Part shown: positions 9,832-21,282 of the stretch, piece by piece
Numbering within the stretch: position 1 is the stretch's first letter
How the letters are laid out: each line of letters starts with the position of its first letter
DNA from: Loripinus fragilis
Lineage: Eukaryota; Mollusca; Bivalvia; Lucinida; Lucinidae
Length of the DNA stretch: 64,000 nucleotides
NCBI GenBank assembly: GCA_964019695.1
Contig: OZ026531.1
Coordinates: forward strand, 6,395,701-6,459,700
Direction: 5' to 3'
Translations under genes and position numbers: made by a program
The notes under the pieces: generated by a model
What the model saw: only the letters and a program-made list of their open reading frames with translations
Database searches by the model: none
Told to the model about the DNA's origin: nothing

Positions 9832-11716
9832 TGACACATTTGAATGTAGACAAAGAATCAGGTCAAAGTCTGTGCATGTTTACAAATCGAATTTCTACAT
9901 ATACAATAAGTACCAAAATGCTGTGCGATGGCTCAAATATAATACATGTTTAATGGTATGTTGTCGTCTGAACCGATAGTTTCGTATTTTATTTCTTCTT
10001 GTAGAAACAGCTGTCACTCTACAGGTCATTTGGGTCCAAATTTGTTCATATGTCTAACTTTTAGTGGCCAAATATTGCATTTTTGACCCATTTACAAGGA
10101 TAACCTAAAAATCGTCCACTCCCAAATTCGAACCTGTGCAGCCAAATGCATTATTAACTATGTGTAACATGCTGAGCCAGCGCATTAGATTGTGATAATT
10201 TTACTGCAGTTTTGAGCAATGAAAGGCTCAATCTAGTCTGTGCATCTATTCAGACTCACTTGAGTCTTCATGGGCGTAGAGGAAGGCTTTCGTCAAAAAT
10301 CATGGCCTCTGTCTACACTAGGTAGCTGTACACGCATATTTATGGAAAAGCTTATCGCACATGTGATATGTATACAAATCTCATGTGCTTGCTGAAATAG
10401 TGTATTAAGGTGTACGTCTAATACGTTGTTTGGATAGTGATTGATCTTCTCACGAATATGGGTTAAAACCCAAGGTGTACACATCACTCATTAGGTGAGT
10501 GGGCACTTTGTCCAAGTCATTAGATTGCATGCAACATTAACATTATGGCATTATTTTACCATTGGGCTCAGAATAGAAAGTCATTTTGTCTTTTTTGTGC
10601 GCATAATTAGCAGATATACAATCAATAAAAAGTTTAACCCTCATTGTGCTTACCTAATACATAACCATAGTATCATTTTCTGCATTTCATTAACCTAAAA
10701 CCCCATCCCATCTCTCGTGTATTATTAAAAAAAAGGTCCAGCTGGCAAGAGACCCCTTTGAAAAATTGACATCCAGCAGGCCAGGGTAACCTCGAAAAAA
10801 AAAACAAAGGAAATCAGAACAAACAAAAAACTTTGAAAAAGGGAAAATAAAAAAGGGGCCTTTCCTTACGAATCCTCCCTCGGAGAAATTCGTTTGATGA
10901 CAAGACCTTGCATCAGGTCTCATCATGTAACCGTCCAAAAGAGTTTTGGACAGGCTAGGTAAACACATTAATTTAAGAAGTTGCGTTTCACTAAAGTTAA
11001 ATGCATAGAAATTATTAGCTTATTTTGGTAAAAAAATATGCTGTTTTAAATAAATCAGTACTTGGCTTAAATTTTGATGTGCTCTTACATAGATAAATAT
11101 GACCAAGTGCATTTATTTAAAATCATGTTTCATTAGACAGATTTCTTTGCATTTGAGTTGAGTTTGAAAATCACACATGAGTATTGCCCCTTAACACTTT
11201 AACAATGGGTTCCTATTTATATGAATTATATACCTATGGCTTAATAAGCCCAAATAGCTCAGGGGTTTAGTGGTTAAGTTAACCAGACTAATACATTCAG
11301 AAGACTAGAATACCCTGGTGGTACAGGTTCGAACCCTGTGAAGAAGAAAAATAAAGAAAATATTTTTTTTTTAGATTATTTTTAATTCATTGCATTGGTT
11401 TCATTTTCTCTTTTTGTTGTATTTGTACTTAACATCACTATCAACACTTTTAAGCCATATACCTATTGTCAATCATCATACAAACAGTGTTCTTGGGCGG
11501 ATTATTAGCAGACCTTAGTGCATGCATACTATCACATTCATATTTTTGTGTACAAGACTTAATGACACTGATGCGACTACACAGATGCACATTCTAATCA
11601 AGACCTTCACTGTTTGTCTTTGTGATAAATACAACTTCCCATGAGCTGCTTCGTTTGTTTTCTTTTTATATGCATAATATGTCAACTTGCTACGAAGCAC
11701 ATTCAGAATTGAGACA
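9832..11716 (+). repeat. Spacer 4
   Basis: Left part follows spacer 3 until ~10289, then switches to the more common variants. It lacks the TTTGAAATGG segment after GGGCGGATTA (about 11505), a 10-bp loss. Hairpin 2 is weakened by CTCATCAT at ~10920. Confidence 0.92.
11248..11339 (+). mobile_element. tRNA-derived SINE-like head, copy 4
   Basis: Full-length, with both promoter boxes and an intact T arm; GGGGTTTAGTGG replaces GGGGTTAAGTGG. Confidence 0.55.
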
Positions 11717-13014
11717 AAAGCCTTTACTGCTCTCGCACATGCACGAAATGGGCGTACATATGGCATATTTTTTCAGTCAATGCTCAGACGAGACTTAATA
11801 TGCATGCAGTCTTACCAGAGCCTTCATTGCTCTCACACATACACAAAATGGGTGTGTTTATGGCATATTTTATCAGTCAGTGTTCAAACAAGCCTTAGCA
11901 TGCGTGCAGTCTCACCAGAGCCTTCACTGCTCTCGCACATGCGCAAAATGGGCTTACATACCGCATATTCTTTCAGTCAATGCTCAGACGAGCCTTATTG
12001 TATGTGTAGTCTTCCTGCTCTCGCACATGCACGAAATGGGCGTACATATGACATATTTTCAGTCAATGCTCAGTCGAGACTTAGTATGCATGCAGTCTTG
12101 CCAGAGCATTCACTGCTCTCGCACATACACAAAATGGGTGTGTTTGTGGCATATTTTATTAGTCAATGTTCAAACAAGCCTAAGCATGCGTGCAGTCCCA
12201 CCAGAGCCTTCACTGCACTCGCACATGCGCAAAATGGGCTTACATACCGCATATTCTTTCAGTCAATGCTCAGACGAGCCTTATTGTGTGTGTAGTCTTC
12301 CTGCTCTCGCACATGCACGAAATGGGCGTACATATGTCATATTTTTCAGTCAATGCTCAGACGAGACTTAGTATGCATGCAGTCTTACCAGAGCATTCAC
12401 TGCTCTCGCACATACACAAAATGGGTGTGTTTGTGGCATATTTTATTAGTCAATGTTCAAACAAGCCTTAGCATGCGTGTAGTCTCACCAGAGCCTTCAC
12501 TGCTCTCGCACATGCGCAAAATGGGCTTACATACGGCATATTCTTTCAGTCAATGCTCAGTCGAGCCTTTTTATGTGTGCAGTCTTGCTAGAGCCTTCAC
12601 TGCTCTCGCACATGCACAAAATGGACGTACATATGTCATATTTTTCAGTCAATGCTCAGACGAGACTTAGTATGTATGCAGTCTTGCCAGAGCATTCACT
12701 GCTCTCGCACATGCACAAAATGGGTGTGTTCATGGCATCTTTTATCAGTCAATGCTCAAACAAGCCTTAGCATGCGTGCAGTCTCGCCAGAGCCTTCACT
12801 GCTCTCGCACATGCACAAAATGGGCGTACATTTGGTATATCCTAGCATTCAATGCTCAGACGCGCGTGAGCATGTGTGCAGTCTCGCTAGAGCCTTCACT
12901 GCTCTCACACACGCATGCACAAAATGGGCGTACGTAGGGCATATTCTTTCAGTCAATGCTCAGACGCGCCTGAGCATGCGCACAGTCTCGTCAGAGCCTT
13001 TGCGGCTCGCACAT
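11717..13014 (+). repeat. Minisatellite block 4
   Basis: Empty-site lineage. Private changes include CTCAGTCGAGAC (~12072) and CTCAGTCGAGCC with TTTTTATG (~12558). Confidence 0.94.
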
Positions 13015-14899
13015 TGACACATTTGAATGTAGACAAAGAATCAGGTCAAAGTCTGTGCATGTTTACAAATCGAATTTCTACATATACAATAAGTACCAAA
13101 ATGCTGTGCGATGGCTTAAATATAATACATGTTTAATGGTATGTTGTCGTCTGAACCGATAGTTTCGTATTTTATTTCTTCTTGTAAAAACAGCTGTCAC
13201 TCTACAGGTCATTTGGGTCCAAATTGGTTCATATGTCTAACTTTTAGTGGCCAAATATTGCATTTTTGACCCATTTACAAGGATAACCTAAAAATCGCCC
13301 TCCCAAATTCGAACCTGTGCAGCCAAATGCATTATTAACTATGTGTAACATGCTGAGCCAGCGCATGAGATTGTGATAATTTTACTGCAGTTTTGAGCAA
13401 TGAAAGGCTCAATCTAGTCTGTGCATCTATTCAGACTCACTTGAGTCTTCATGGGCGTAGATGAAGGCTTACGTCAAAAATCATGGCCTCTGTCTACACT
13501 AGGTAGCTGTACACGCATATTTATGGAAAAGCTTAACGCACATGTGATATGTATACAAATCTCATGTGCTTGCTGAAATAGTGTATTAAGGTGTACGTCT
13601 AATACGTTGTTTGGATAGTGATTGATCTTCTCACGAATACGGGTTAAAACCCAAGGTGTACACATCACTCATTAGGTGAGTGGGCACTTTGTCCAAGTCA
13701 TTAGATTGCATGCAACATTAACATTATGGCATTATTTTACCATTGGGCTCAGAATAGAAAGTCAGTTTGTCTTTTTTGTGCGCATAATTAGCAGATATAC
13801 AATGAATAAAAAGTTTAACCCTCATTGTGCTTACCTAATACATAACCATAAAATCATTTTCTGCATTTCATTAACCTAAAACCCCATCCCATCTCTCGTG
13901 TATTATTAAAAAAAGGTCCAGCTGGCAAGAGACCCCTTGAAAAATTGACATCCAGCAGGCCAGGGTAACCTCGAAAAAAAAGCAAAGGAAATCAGAACAA
14001 ACAAAAAACTTTGAAAAAGGGAAAATAAAAAAGGGGCCTTTCCTTACGAATCCTCCCTCGGAGAAATTCGTTTGATGACAAGACCTTGCATCAGGTCTCG
14101 TCATGTAACCGTCCAAAAGAGTTTTGGACAGGCTAGGTAAACACATTAATTTAAGAAGTTGCGTTTTACTAAAGTTAAATGCATAGAAATTATTAGCTTA
14201 TTTTGGTAAAAAAATATGCTGTTTTAAATAAATCAGTACTTGGCTTAAAGTTTGATGTGCTCTTACATAGAAAAATATGACCAAGTGCATTTATTTAAAA
14301 TCATGTTTCATTAGACAGATTTCTTTGCTTTTGAGTTGAGTTTGAAAATCACACATGAGTAATGCCCCTTAACACTTTAACAATGGGTTCCTATTTATAT
14401 GAATTATATACCTATGGCTTAATAAGCCCAAATAGCTCAGTTAAGTTAACCAGACTAATACATTCAGAAGACTAGAATACCCTTGTGGTACAGGTTCGAA
14501 CCCTGTGAAGAAGAAAAAAAAAAGAAAACATTTTTTTTTTTACATTTTTTTTTTAATTCATTGCATTGGTTTCATTTTCTCTTTTTGTTGTATTTGTACT
14601 TAACATCACTATCAACACTTTTAAGCCATATACCTATTGTCAATCATCATACAAACAGTGTTCTTGGGCGGATTATTTTGAAATGGTTTAGCAGACCTTA
14701 GTGCATGCATACTATCATATTCATATTTTTGTGTACAAGACTTAATGACACTGATGCGACTACACAGATGCACATTCTAATCAAGACCTTCACTGTTTGT
14801 CTTTGTGATAAATACAACTTCCCATGAGCTGCTTAGTTTGTTTTCTTTTTATATGCATAATATGTCAACTTGCTACGAAGCACATTCAGAATTGAGACA
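13015..14899 (+). repeat. Spacer 5
   Basis: Carries a 2-bp loss at AAATCGCCCTCCC (~13295), and an ~11 bp deletion in the tRNA-like D arm. Confidence 0.92.
14426..14506 (+). mobile_element. tRNA-derived SINE-like head, copy 5 (D-arm deletion)
   Basis: AGCTCAGTTAAGTTAACC shows loss of one copy of the tandem GGTTAAGT unit plus adjacent G bases. The end of the A box is altered. The B box and T arm are intact. Confidence 0.52.
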
Positions 14900-16198
14900 A
14901 AAGCCTTTACTGCTCTCGCACATGCACGAAATGGGCGTAAATATGGCATATTTTTTCAGTCAATGCTCAGACGAGACTTAATATGCATGCAGTCTTGCCA
15001 GAGCCTTCATTGCTCTCACACATACACAAAATGGGTGTGTTTATGGCATATTTTATCAGTCAGTGTTCAAACAAGCCTTAGCATGCGTGCAGTCTCACCA
15101 GAGCCTTCACTGCTCTCGCACATGCGCAAAATGGGCTTACATACCGCATATTCTTTCAGTCAATGCTCAGACGAGCCTTATTGTGTGTGTAGTCTTCCTG
15201 CTCTCGCACATGCACGAAATGGGCGTACATATGACATATTTTCAGTCAATGCTCAGACGAGACTTAGTATGCATGCAGTCTTACCAGAGCATTCACTGCT
15301 CTCGCACATACACAAAATAGGTGTGTTTGTGGCATATTTTATTAGTCAATGTTCAAACAAGCCTTAGTATGCGTGCAGTCCCACCAGAGCCTTCACTGAA
15401 CTCGCACATGCGCAAAATGGGCTTACATACCGCATATTCTTTCAGTCAATGCTCAGACGAGCCTTATTGTGTGTGTAGTCTTCCTGCTCTCGCACATGCA
15501 CGAAATGGGCGTACATATGGCATATTTTTTCAGTCAATGCTCAGACGAGACTTAGTATGCATGCAGTCTTACCAGAGCATTCACTGCTCTCGCACATACA
15601 CAAAATGGATGTGTTTGTGGCATATTTTATTAGTCAATGTTCAAACAAGCCTTAGCATGCGTGTAGTCTCACCAGAGCCTTCACTGCTCTCGCACATGCG
15701 CAAAATGGACTTACATACGGCATATTCTTTCAGTCAATGCTCAGACGAGCCTTATTATGTGTGCAGTCTTGCTAGAGCCTTCACTGCTCTCGCACATGCA
15801 CAAAATGGACGTACATATGTCATATTTTTCAGTCAATGCTCAGACGAGACTTACTATGCATGCAGTCTTGCCAGAGCATTCACTGCTCTCGCACATGCAC
15901 AAAATGGGTGTGTTCATGGCATCTTTTATCAGTCAATGCTCAAACAAGCCTTAGCATGCGTGCAGTCTCGCCAGAGCCTTCACTGCTCTCGCACATGCAC
16001 AAAATGGGCGTACATCTGGTATATCCTAGCATTCAATGCTCAGACGCGCATGAGCATGAGTGCAGTCTCGCTAGAGCCTTCACTGCTCTCACACACGCAT
16101 GCACAAAATGGGCGTACATAGGGCATATTCTTTCAGTCAATGCTCAGACGCGCCTGAGCATGCGCACAGTCTCGTCAGAGCCTTTGCGGCTCGCACAT
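14900..16198 (+). repeat. Minisatellite block 5
   Basis: Empty-site lineage. Private changes include GGCGTAAATATGG (~14935) and CACAAAATAGG (~15312). Absence of stops leaves a 266-codon frame (15321-16121) that crosses several sub-repeats in rotating frame; not called a gene. Confidence 0.94.
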
Positions 16199-18093
16199 TG
16201 ACACATTTGAATGTAGACAAAGAATCAGGTCAAAGTCTGTGCATGTTTACAAATCGAATTTCTACATATACAATAAGTACCAAAATGCTGTGCGATGGCT
16301 CAAATATAATAAATGTTTAATGGTATGTTGTCGTCTGAACCGATAGTTTCGTATTTTATTTCTTCTTGTAGAAACAGCTGTCACTCTACAGGTCATTTGG
16401 GTCCAAATTTGTTCATATGTCTAACTTTTAGTGGCCAAATATTGCATTTTTGACCCATTTACAAGGATAACCTAAAAATCGTCCACTCCCAAATTCGAAC
16501 CTGTGCAGCCAAATGCATTATTAACTATGTGTAACATGCTGAGCCAGCGCATGAGATTGTGATAATTTTACTGCAGATTTGAGCAATGAAAGGCTCAATC
16601 TAGTCTGTGCATCTATTCAGACTCACTTGAGTCTTCATGGGCGTAGAGGAAGGCTTACGTCAAAAATCATGGCCTCTGTCTACACTAGGTAGCTGTACAC
16701 GCATATTTATGGAAAAGCTTAACGCACATGTGATATGTATACAAATCTCATGTGCTTGCTGAAATAGTGTATTAAGGTGTACGTCTAATACGTTGTTTGG
16801 ATAGTGATTGATCTTCTCACGAATATGGGTTAAAACCCAAGGTGTACACATCACTCATTAGGTGAGTGGGCACTTTGTCCAAGTCATTAGATTGCATGCA
16901 ACATTAACATTATGGCATTATTTTACCATTGAGCTCAGAATACAAAGTCATTTTGTCTTTTTTGTGCGCATAATTAGCAGATATACAATCAATAAAAAGT
17001 TTAACCCTCATTGTGCTTACCTAATACATAACCATAGAATCATTTTCTGCATTTCATTAACCTAAAACCCTATCCCATCTCTCGTGTATTATTAAAAAAG
17101 GTCCAGCTGGCAAGAGACCCCTTGAAAAATTGACATCCAGCAGGCCAGGGTAACCTCGAAAAAAAACCCAAAGGAAATCAGAACAAACAAAAAACTTTGA
17201 AAAAGGGAAAATAAAAAAGGGGCCTTTCCTTACGAATCCTCCCTCGGAGAAATTCGTTTGATGACAAGACCTTGCATCAGGTCTCGTCATGTAACCGTCC
17301 AAAAGAGTTTTGGACAGGCTAGGTAAACACATTAATTTAAGAAGTTGCGTTTCACTAAAGTTAAATGCATAGAAATTATTAGCTTATTTTGGTAAAAAAA
17401 TATGCTGTTTTAAATAAATCAGTACTTGGCTTAAATTTTGATGTGCTCTTACATAGAAAAATATGACCAAGTGCATTTATTTAAAATCATGTTTCATTAG
17501 ACAGATTTCTTTGCTTTTGAGTTGAGTTTGAAAATCACACATGAGTAATGCCCCTTAACACTTTAACAATGGGTTCCTATTTATATGAATTATATACCTA
17601 TGGCTTAATAAGCCCAAATAGCTCAGGGGTTAAGTGGTTAAGTTAACCAGACTAATACATTCAGAAGACTAGAATACCCTGGTGGTACAGGTTCGAACCC
17701 TGTGAAGAAGAAAAAAAAAAAGAAAATATTTTTTTTTAGATTTTTTTTAATTCATTGCATTGGTTTCATTTTCTCTTTTTGTTGTATTTGTACTTAACAT
17801 CACTATCAACACTTTTAAGCCATATACCTATTGTCAATCATCATACAAACAGTGTTCTTGGGCGGATTATTTTGAAATGGTTTAGCAGACCTTAGTGCAT
17901 GCATACTATCACATTCATATTTTTGTGTACAAGACTTAATGACACTGATGCGACTACACAGATGCACATTCTAATCAAGACCTTCACTGTTTGTTTTTGT
18001 GATAAATACAACTTCCCATGAGCTGCTTCGTTTGTTTTCTTTTTATATGCATAATATGTCAACTTGCTACGAAGCACATTCAGAATTGAGACA
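16199..18093 (+). repeat. Spacer 6
   Basis: Reference-like. Private changes include CATTGAGCTCAGAATAC (~16926) and AAAAACCCAAAGG in the A-rich run. Confidence 0.92.
17612..17703 (+). mobile_element. tRNA-derived SINE-like head, copy 6
   Basis: Full-length, both boxes intact, followed by an extended A-run. Confidence 0.57.
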
Positions 18094-19392
18094 AAAGCCT
18101 TTACTGCTCTCGCACATGCACGAAATGGGCGTACATATGGCATATTTTTTCAGTCAATGCTCAGACGAAACTTAATATGCATGCAGTCTTGCCAGAGCCT
18201 TCATTGCTCTCACACATACACAAAATGGGTGTGTTTATGGCATATTTTATCAGTCAGTGTTCAAACAAGCCTTAGCATGCGTGCAGTCTCACCAGAGCCT
18301 TCACTGCTCTCGCACATGCGCAAAATGGGCTTACATACCGCATATTCTTTCAGTCAATGCTCAGACGAGCCTTATTGTGTGTGTAGTCTTCCTGCTCTCG
18401 CACATGCACGAAATGGGCGTACATATGACATATTTTCAGTCAATGCTCAGACGAGACTTAGTATGCATGCAGTCTTACCAGAGCATTCACTGCTCTCGCA
18501 CATACACAAAATGGGTGTGTTTGTGGCATATTTTATTAGTCAATGTTCAAACAAGCCTTAGCATGCGTGCAGTCCCACCAGAGCCTTCACTGCACTCGCA
18601 CATGCGCAAAATGGGCTTACATACCGCATATTCTTTCAGTCAATGCTCAGACGAGCCTTATTGTGTGTGTAGTCTTCCTGCTCTCGCACATGCACGAAAT
18701 GGGCGTACATATGGCATATTTTTTCAGTCAATGCTCAGACGATACTTAGTATGCATGCAGTCTTACCAGAGCATTCACTGCTCTCGCACATACACAAAAT
18801 GGGTGCGTTTGTGGCATATTTTATTAGTCAATGTTCAAACAAGCCTTAGAATGCGTGTAGTCTCACCAGAGCCTTCACTGCTCTCGCACATGCGCAAAAT
18901 GGGCTTACATACGGCATATTCCTTCAGTCAATGCTCAGACGAGCCTTATTATGTGTGCAGTCTTGCTAGAGCCTTCACTACTCTCGCACATGCACAAAAT
19001 GGACGTACATGTGTCACATTTTTCAGTCAATGCTCAGACGAGACTTAGTATGCATGCAGTCTTGCCAGAGCATTCACTGCTCTCGCACATGCACAAAATG
19101 GGTGTGTTCATGGCATCTTTTATCAGTCAATACTCAAACAAGCCTTAGCATGCGTGCAGTCTCGCCAGAGCCTTCACTGCTCTCGCACATGCACAAAAAG
19201 GGCGTACATTTGGTATATCCTAGCATTCAATGCTCAGACGCGCATGAGCATGTGTGCAGTCTCGCTAGAGCCTTCACTGCTCTCACACACGCATGCACAA
19301 AATGGGCGTACATAGGGCATATTCTTTCAGTCAATGCCCAGACGCGCCTGAGCATGCGCACAGTCTCGTCAGAGCCTTTGCGGCTCGCACAT
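18094..19392 (+). repeat. Minisatellite block 6
   Basis: Empty site, here mutated to GTACATGTGTCAC (~19005). It shows CAGACGATACTTAG (~18735), GGGTGCGTTTG (~18801), CAATACTCAAAC (~19130) and AATGCCCAGACG (~19334), variants that reappear in blocks 8, 9 and 11 and identify this lineage. Confidence 0.94.
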
Positions 19393-21282
19393 TGACACAT
19401 TTGAATGTAGACAAAGAATCAGGTCAAAGTCTGTGCATGTTTACAAATCGAATTTCTACATATACAATAAGTACCAAAATGCTGTGCGATGGCTCAAATA
19501 TAATACATGTTTAATGGTATGTTGTCGTCTGAACCGATAGTTTCGTATTTTATTTCTTCTTGTAGAAACAGCTGTCACTCTACAGGTCATTTGGGTCCAA
19601 ATTTGTTCATATGTCTAACTTTTAGTGGCCAAATATTGCATTTTTGACCCATTTACAAGGATAACCTAAAAATCGTCCACTCCCAAATTCGAACCTGTGC
19701 AGCCAAATGCATTATTAACTATGTGTAACATGCTGAGCCAGCGCATGAGATTGTGATAATTTTACTGCAGTTTTGAGCAATGAAAGGCTCAATCTAGTCT
19801 GTGCATCTATTCAGACTCACTTGAGTCTTCATGGGCGTAGAGGAAGGCTTACGTCAAAACTCATGGCCTCTGTCTACACTAGGTAGCTGTACACGCATAT
19901 TTATGGAAAAGCTTAACGCACATGTGATATGTATACAAATCTCATGTGCTTGCTGAAATAGTGTATTAAGGTGTACGTCTAATACGTTGTTTGGATAGTG
20001 ATTGATCTTCTCACGAATATGGGTTAAAACCCAAGGTGTACACATCACTCATTAGGTGAGTGGGCACTTTGTCCAAGTCATTAGATTGCATGCAACATTA
20101 ACATTATGGCATTATTTTACCATTGGGCTCAGAATAGAAAGTCATTTTGTCTTTTTTGTGCGCATAATTAGCAGATATACAATCAATAAAAAGTTTAACC
20201 CTCATTGTGCTTACCTAATACATAACCATAGAATCATTTTCTGCATTTCATTAACCTAAAACCCTATCCCATCTCTCGTGTATTATTAAAAAAGGTCCAG
20301 CTGGCAAGAGACCCCTTGAAAAATTGACATCCAGCAGGCCAGGGTAACCTCGAAAAAAAAACAAAGGAAATCAGAACAAACAAAAAACTTTGAAAAAGGG
20401 AAAATAAAAAAGGGGCCTTTCCTTACGAATCCTCCCTCGGAGAAATTCGTTTGATGACAAGACCTTGCATCAGGTCTCGTCATGTAACCGTCCAAAAGAG
20501 TTTTGGACAGGCTAGGTAAACACATTAATTTAAGAAGTTGCGTTTCACTAAAGTTAAATGCATAGAAATTAGTAGCTTATTTTGGTAAAAAATATGCTGT
20601 TTTAAATAAATCAGTACTTGGCTTAAATTTTGATGTGCTCTTACATAGAAAAATATGACCAAGTGCATTTATTTAAAATCATGTTTCATTAGACAGGTTT
20701 CTTTGCTTTTGAGTTGAGTTTGAAAATCACACATGAGTAATGCCCCTTAACACTTTAACAATGGGTTCCTATTTATATGAATTATATACCTATGGCTTAA
20801 TAAGCCCAAATAGCTCAGGGGTTAAGTGGTTAAGTTAACCAGACTAATACATTCAGAAGACTAGAATACCCTGGTGGTACAGGTTCGAACCCTGTGAAGA
20901 AGAAAAAAAAAGAAAATATTTTTTTTAGATTTTTTTAAATTCATTGCATTGGTTTCATTTTCTCTTTTTGTTGTATTTGTACTTAACATCACTATCAACA
21001 CTTTTAAGCCATATACCTATTGTCAATCATCATACAAACAACGTTCTTGGGCGGATTATTTTGAAATGGTTTAGCAGACCTTAGTGCATGCATACTATCA
21101 CATTCATATTTTTGTGTACAAGACTTAATGACACTGATGCGACTACACAGATGCACATTCTAATCAAGACCTTCACTGTTTGTCTTTGTGATAAATACAA
21201 CTTCCCATGAGCTGCTTCGTTTGTTTTCTTTTTATATGCATATTATGTTAACTTGCTACGAAGCACATTCAGAATTGAGACA
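19393..21282 (+). repeat. Spacer 7, first with the right-half variant set
   Basis: First spacer carrying ACAAACAACGTTC (~21034) where spacers 1-6 have ACAAACAGTGTTC, and CATATTATG (~21240) where they have CATAATATG. All later spacers follow this type. Confidence 0.92.
20804..20895 (+). mobile_element. tRNA-derived SINE-like head, copy 7
   Basis: Full-length, both boxes and T arm intact. Confidence 0.57.
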
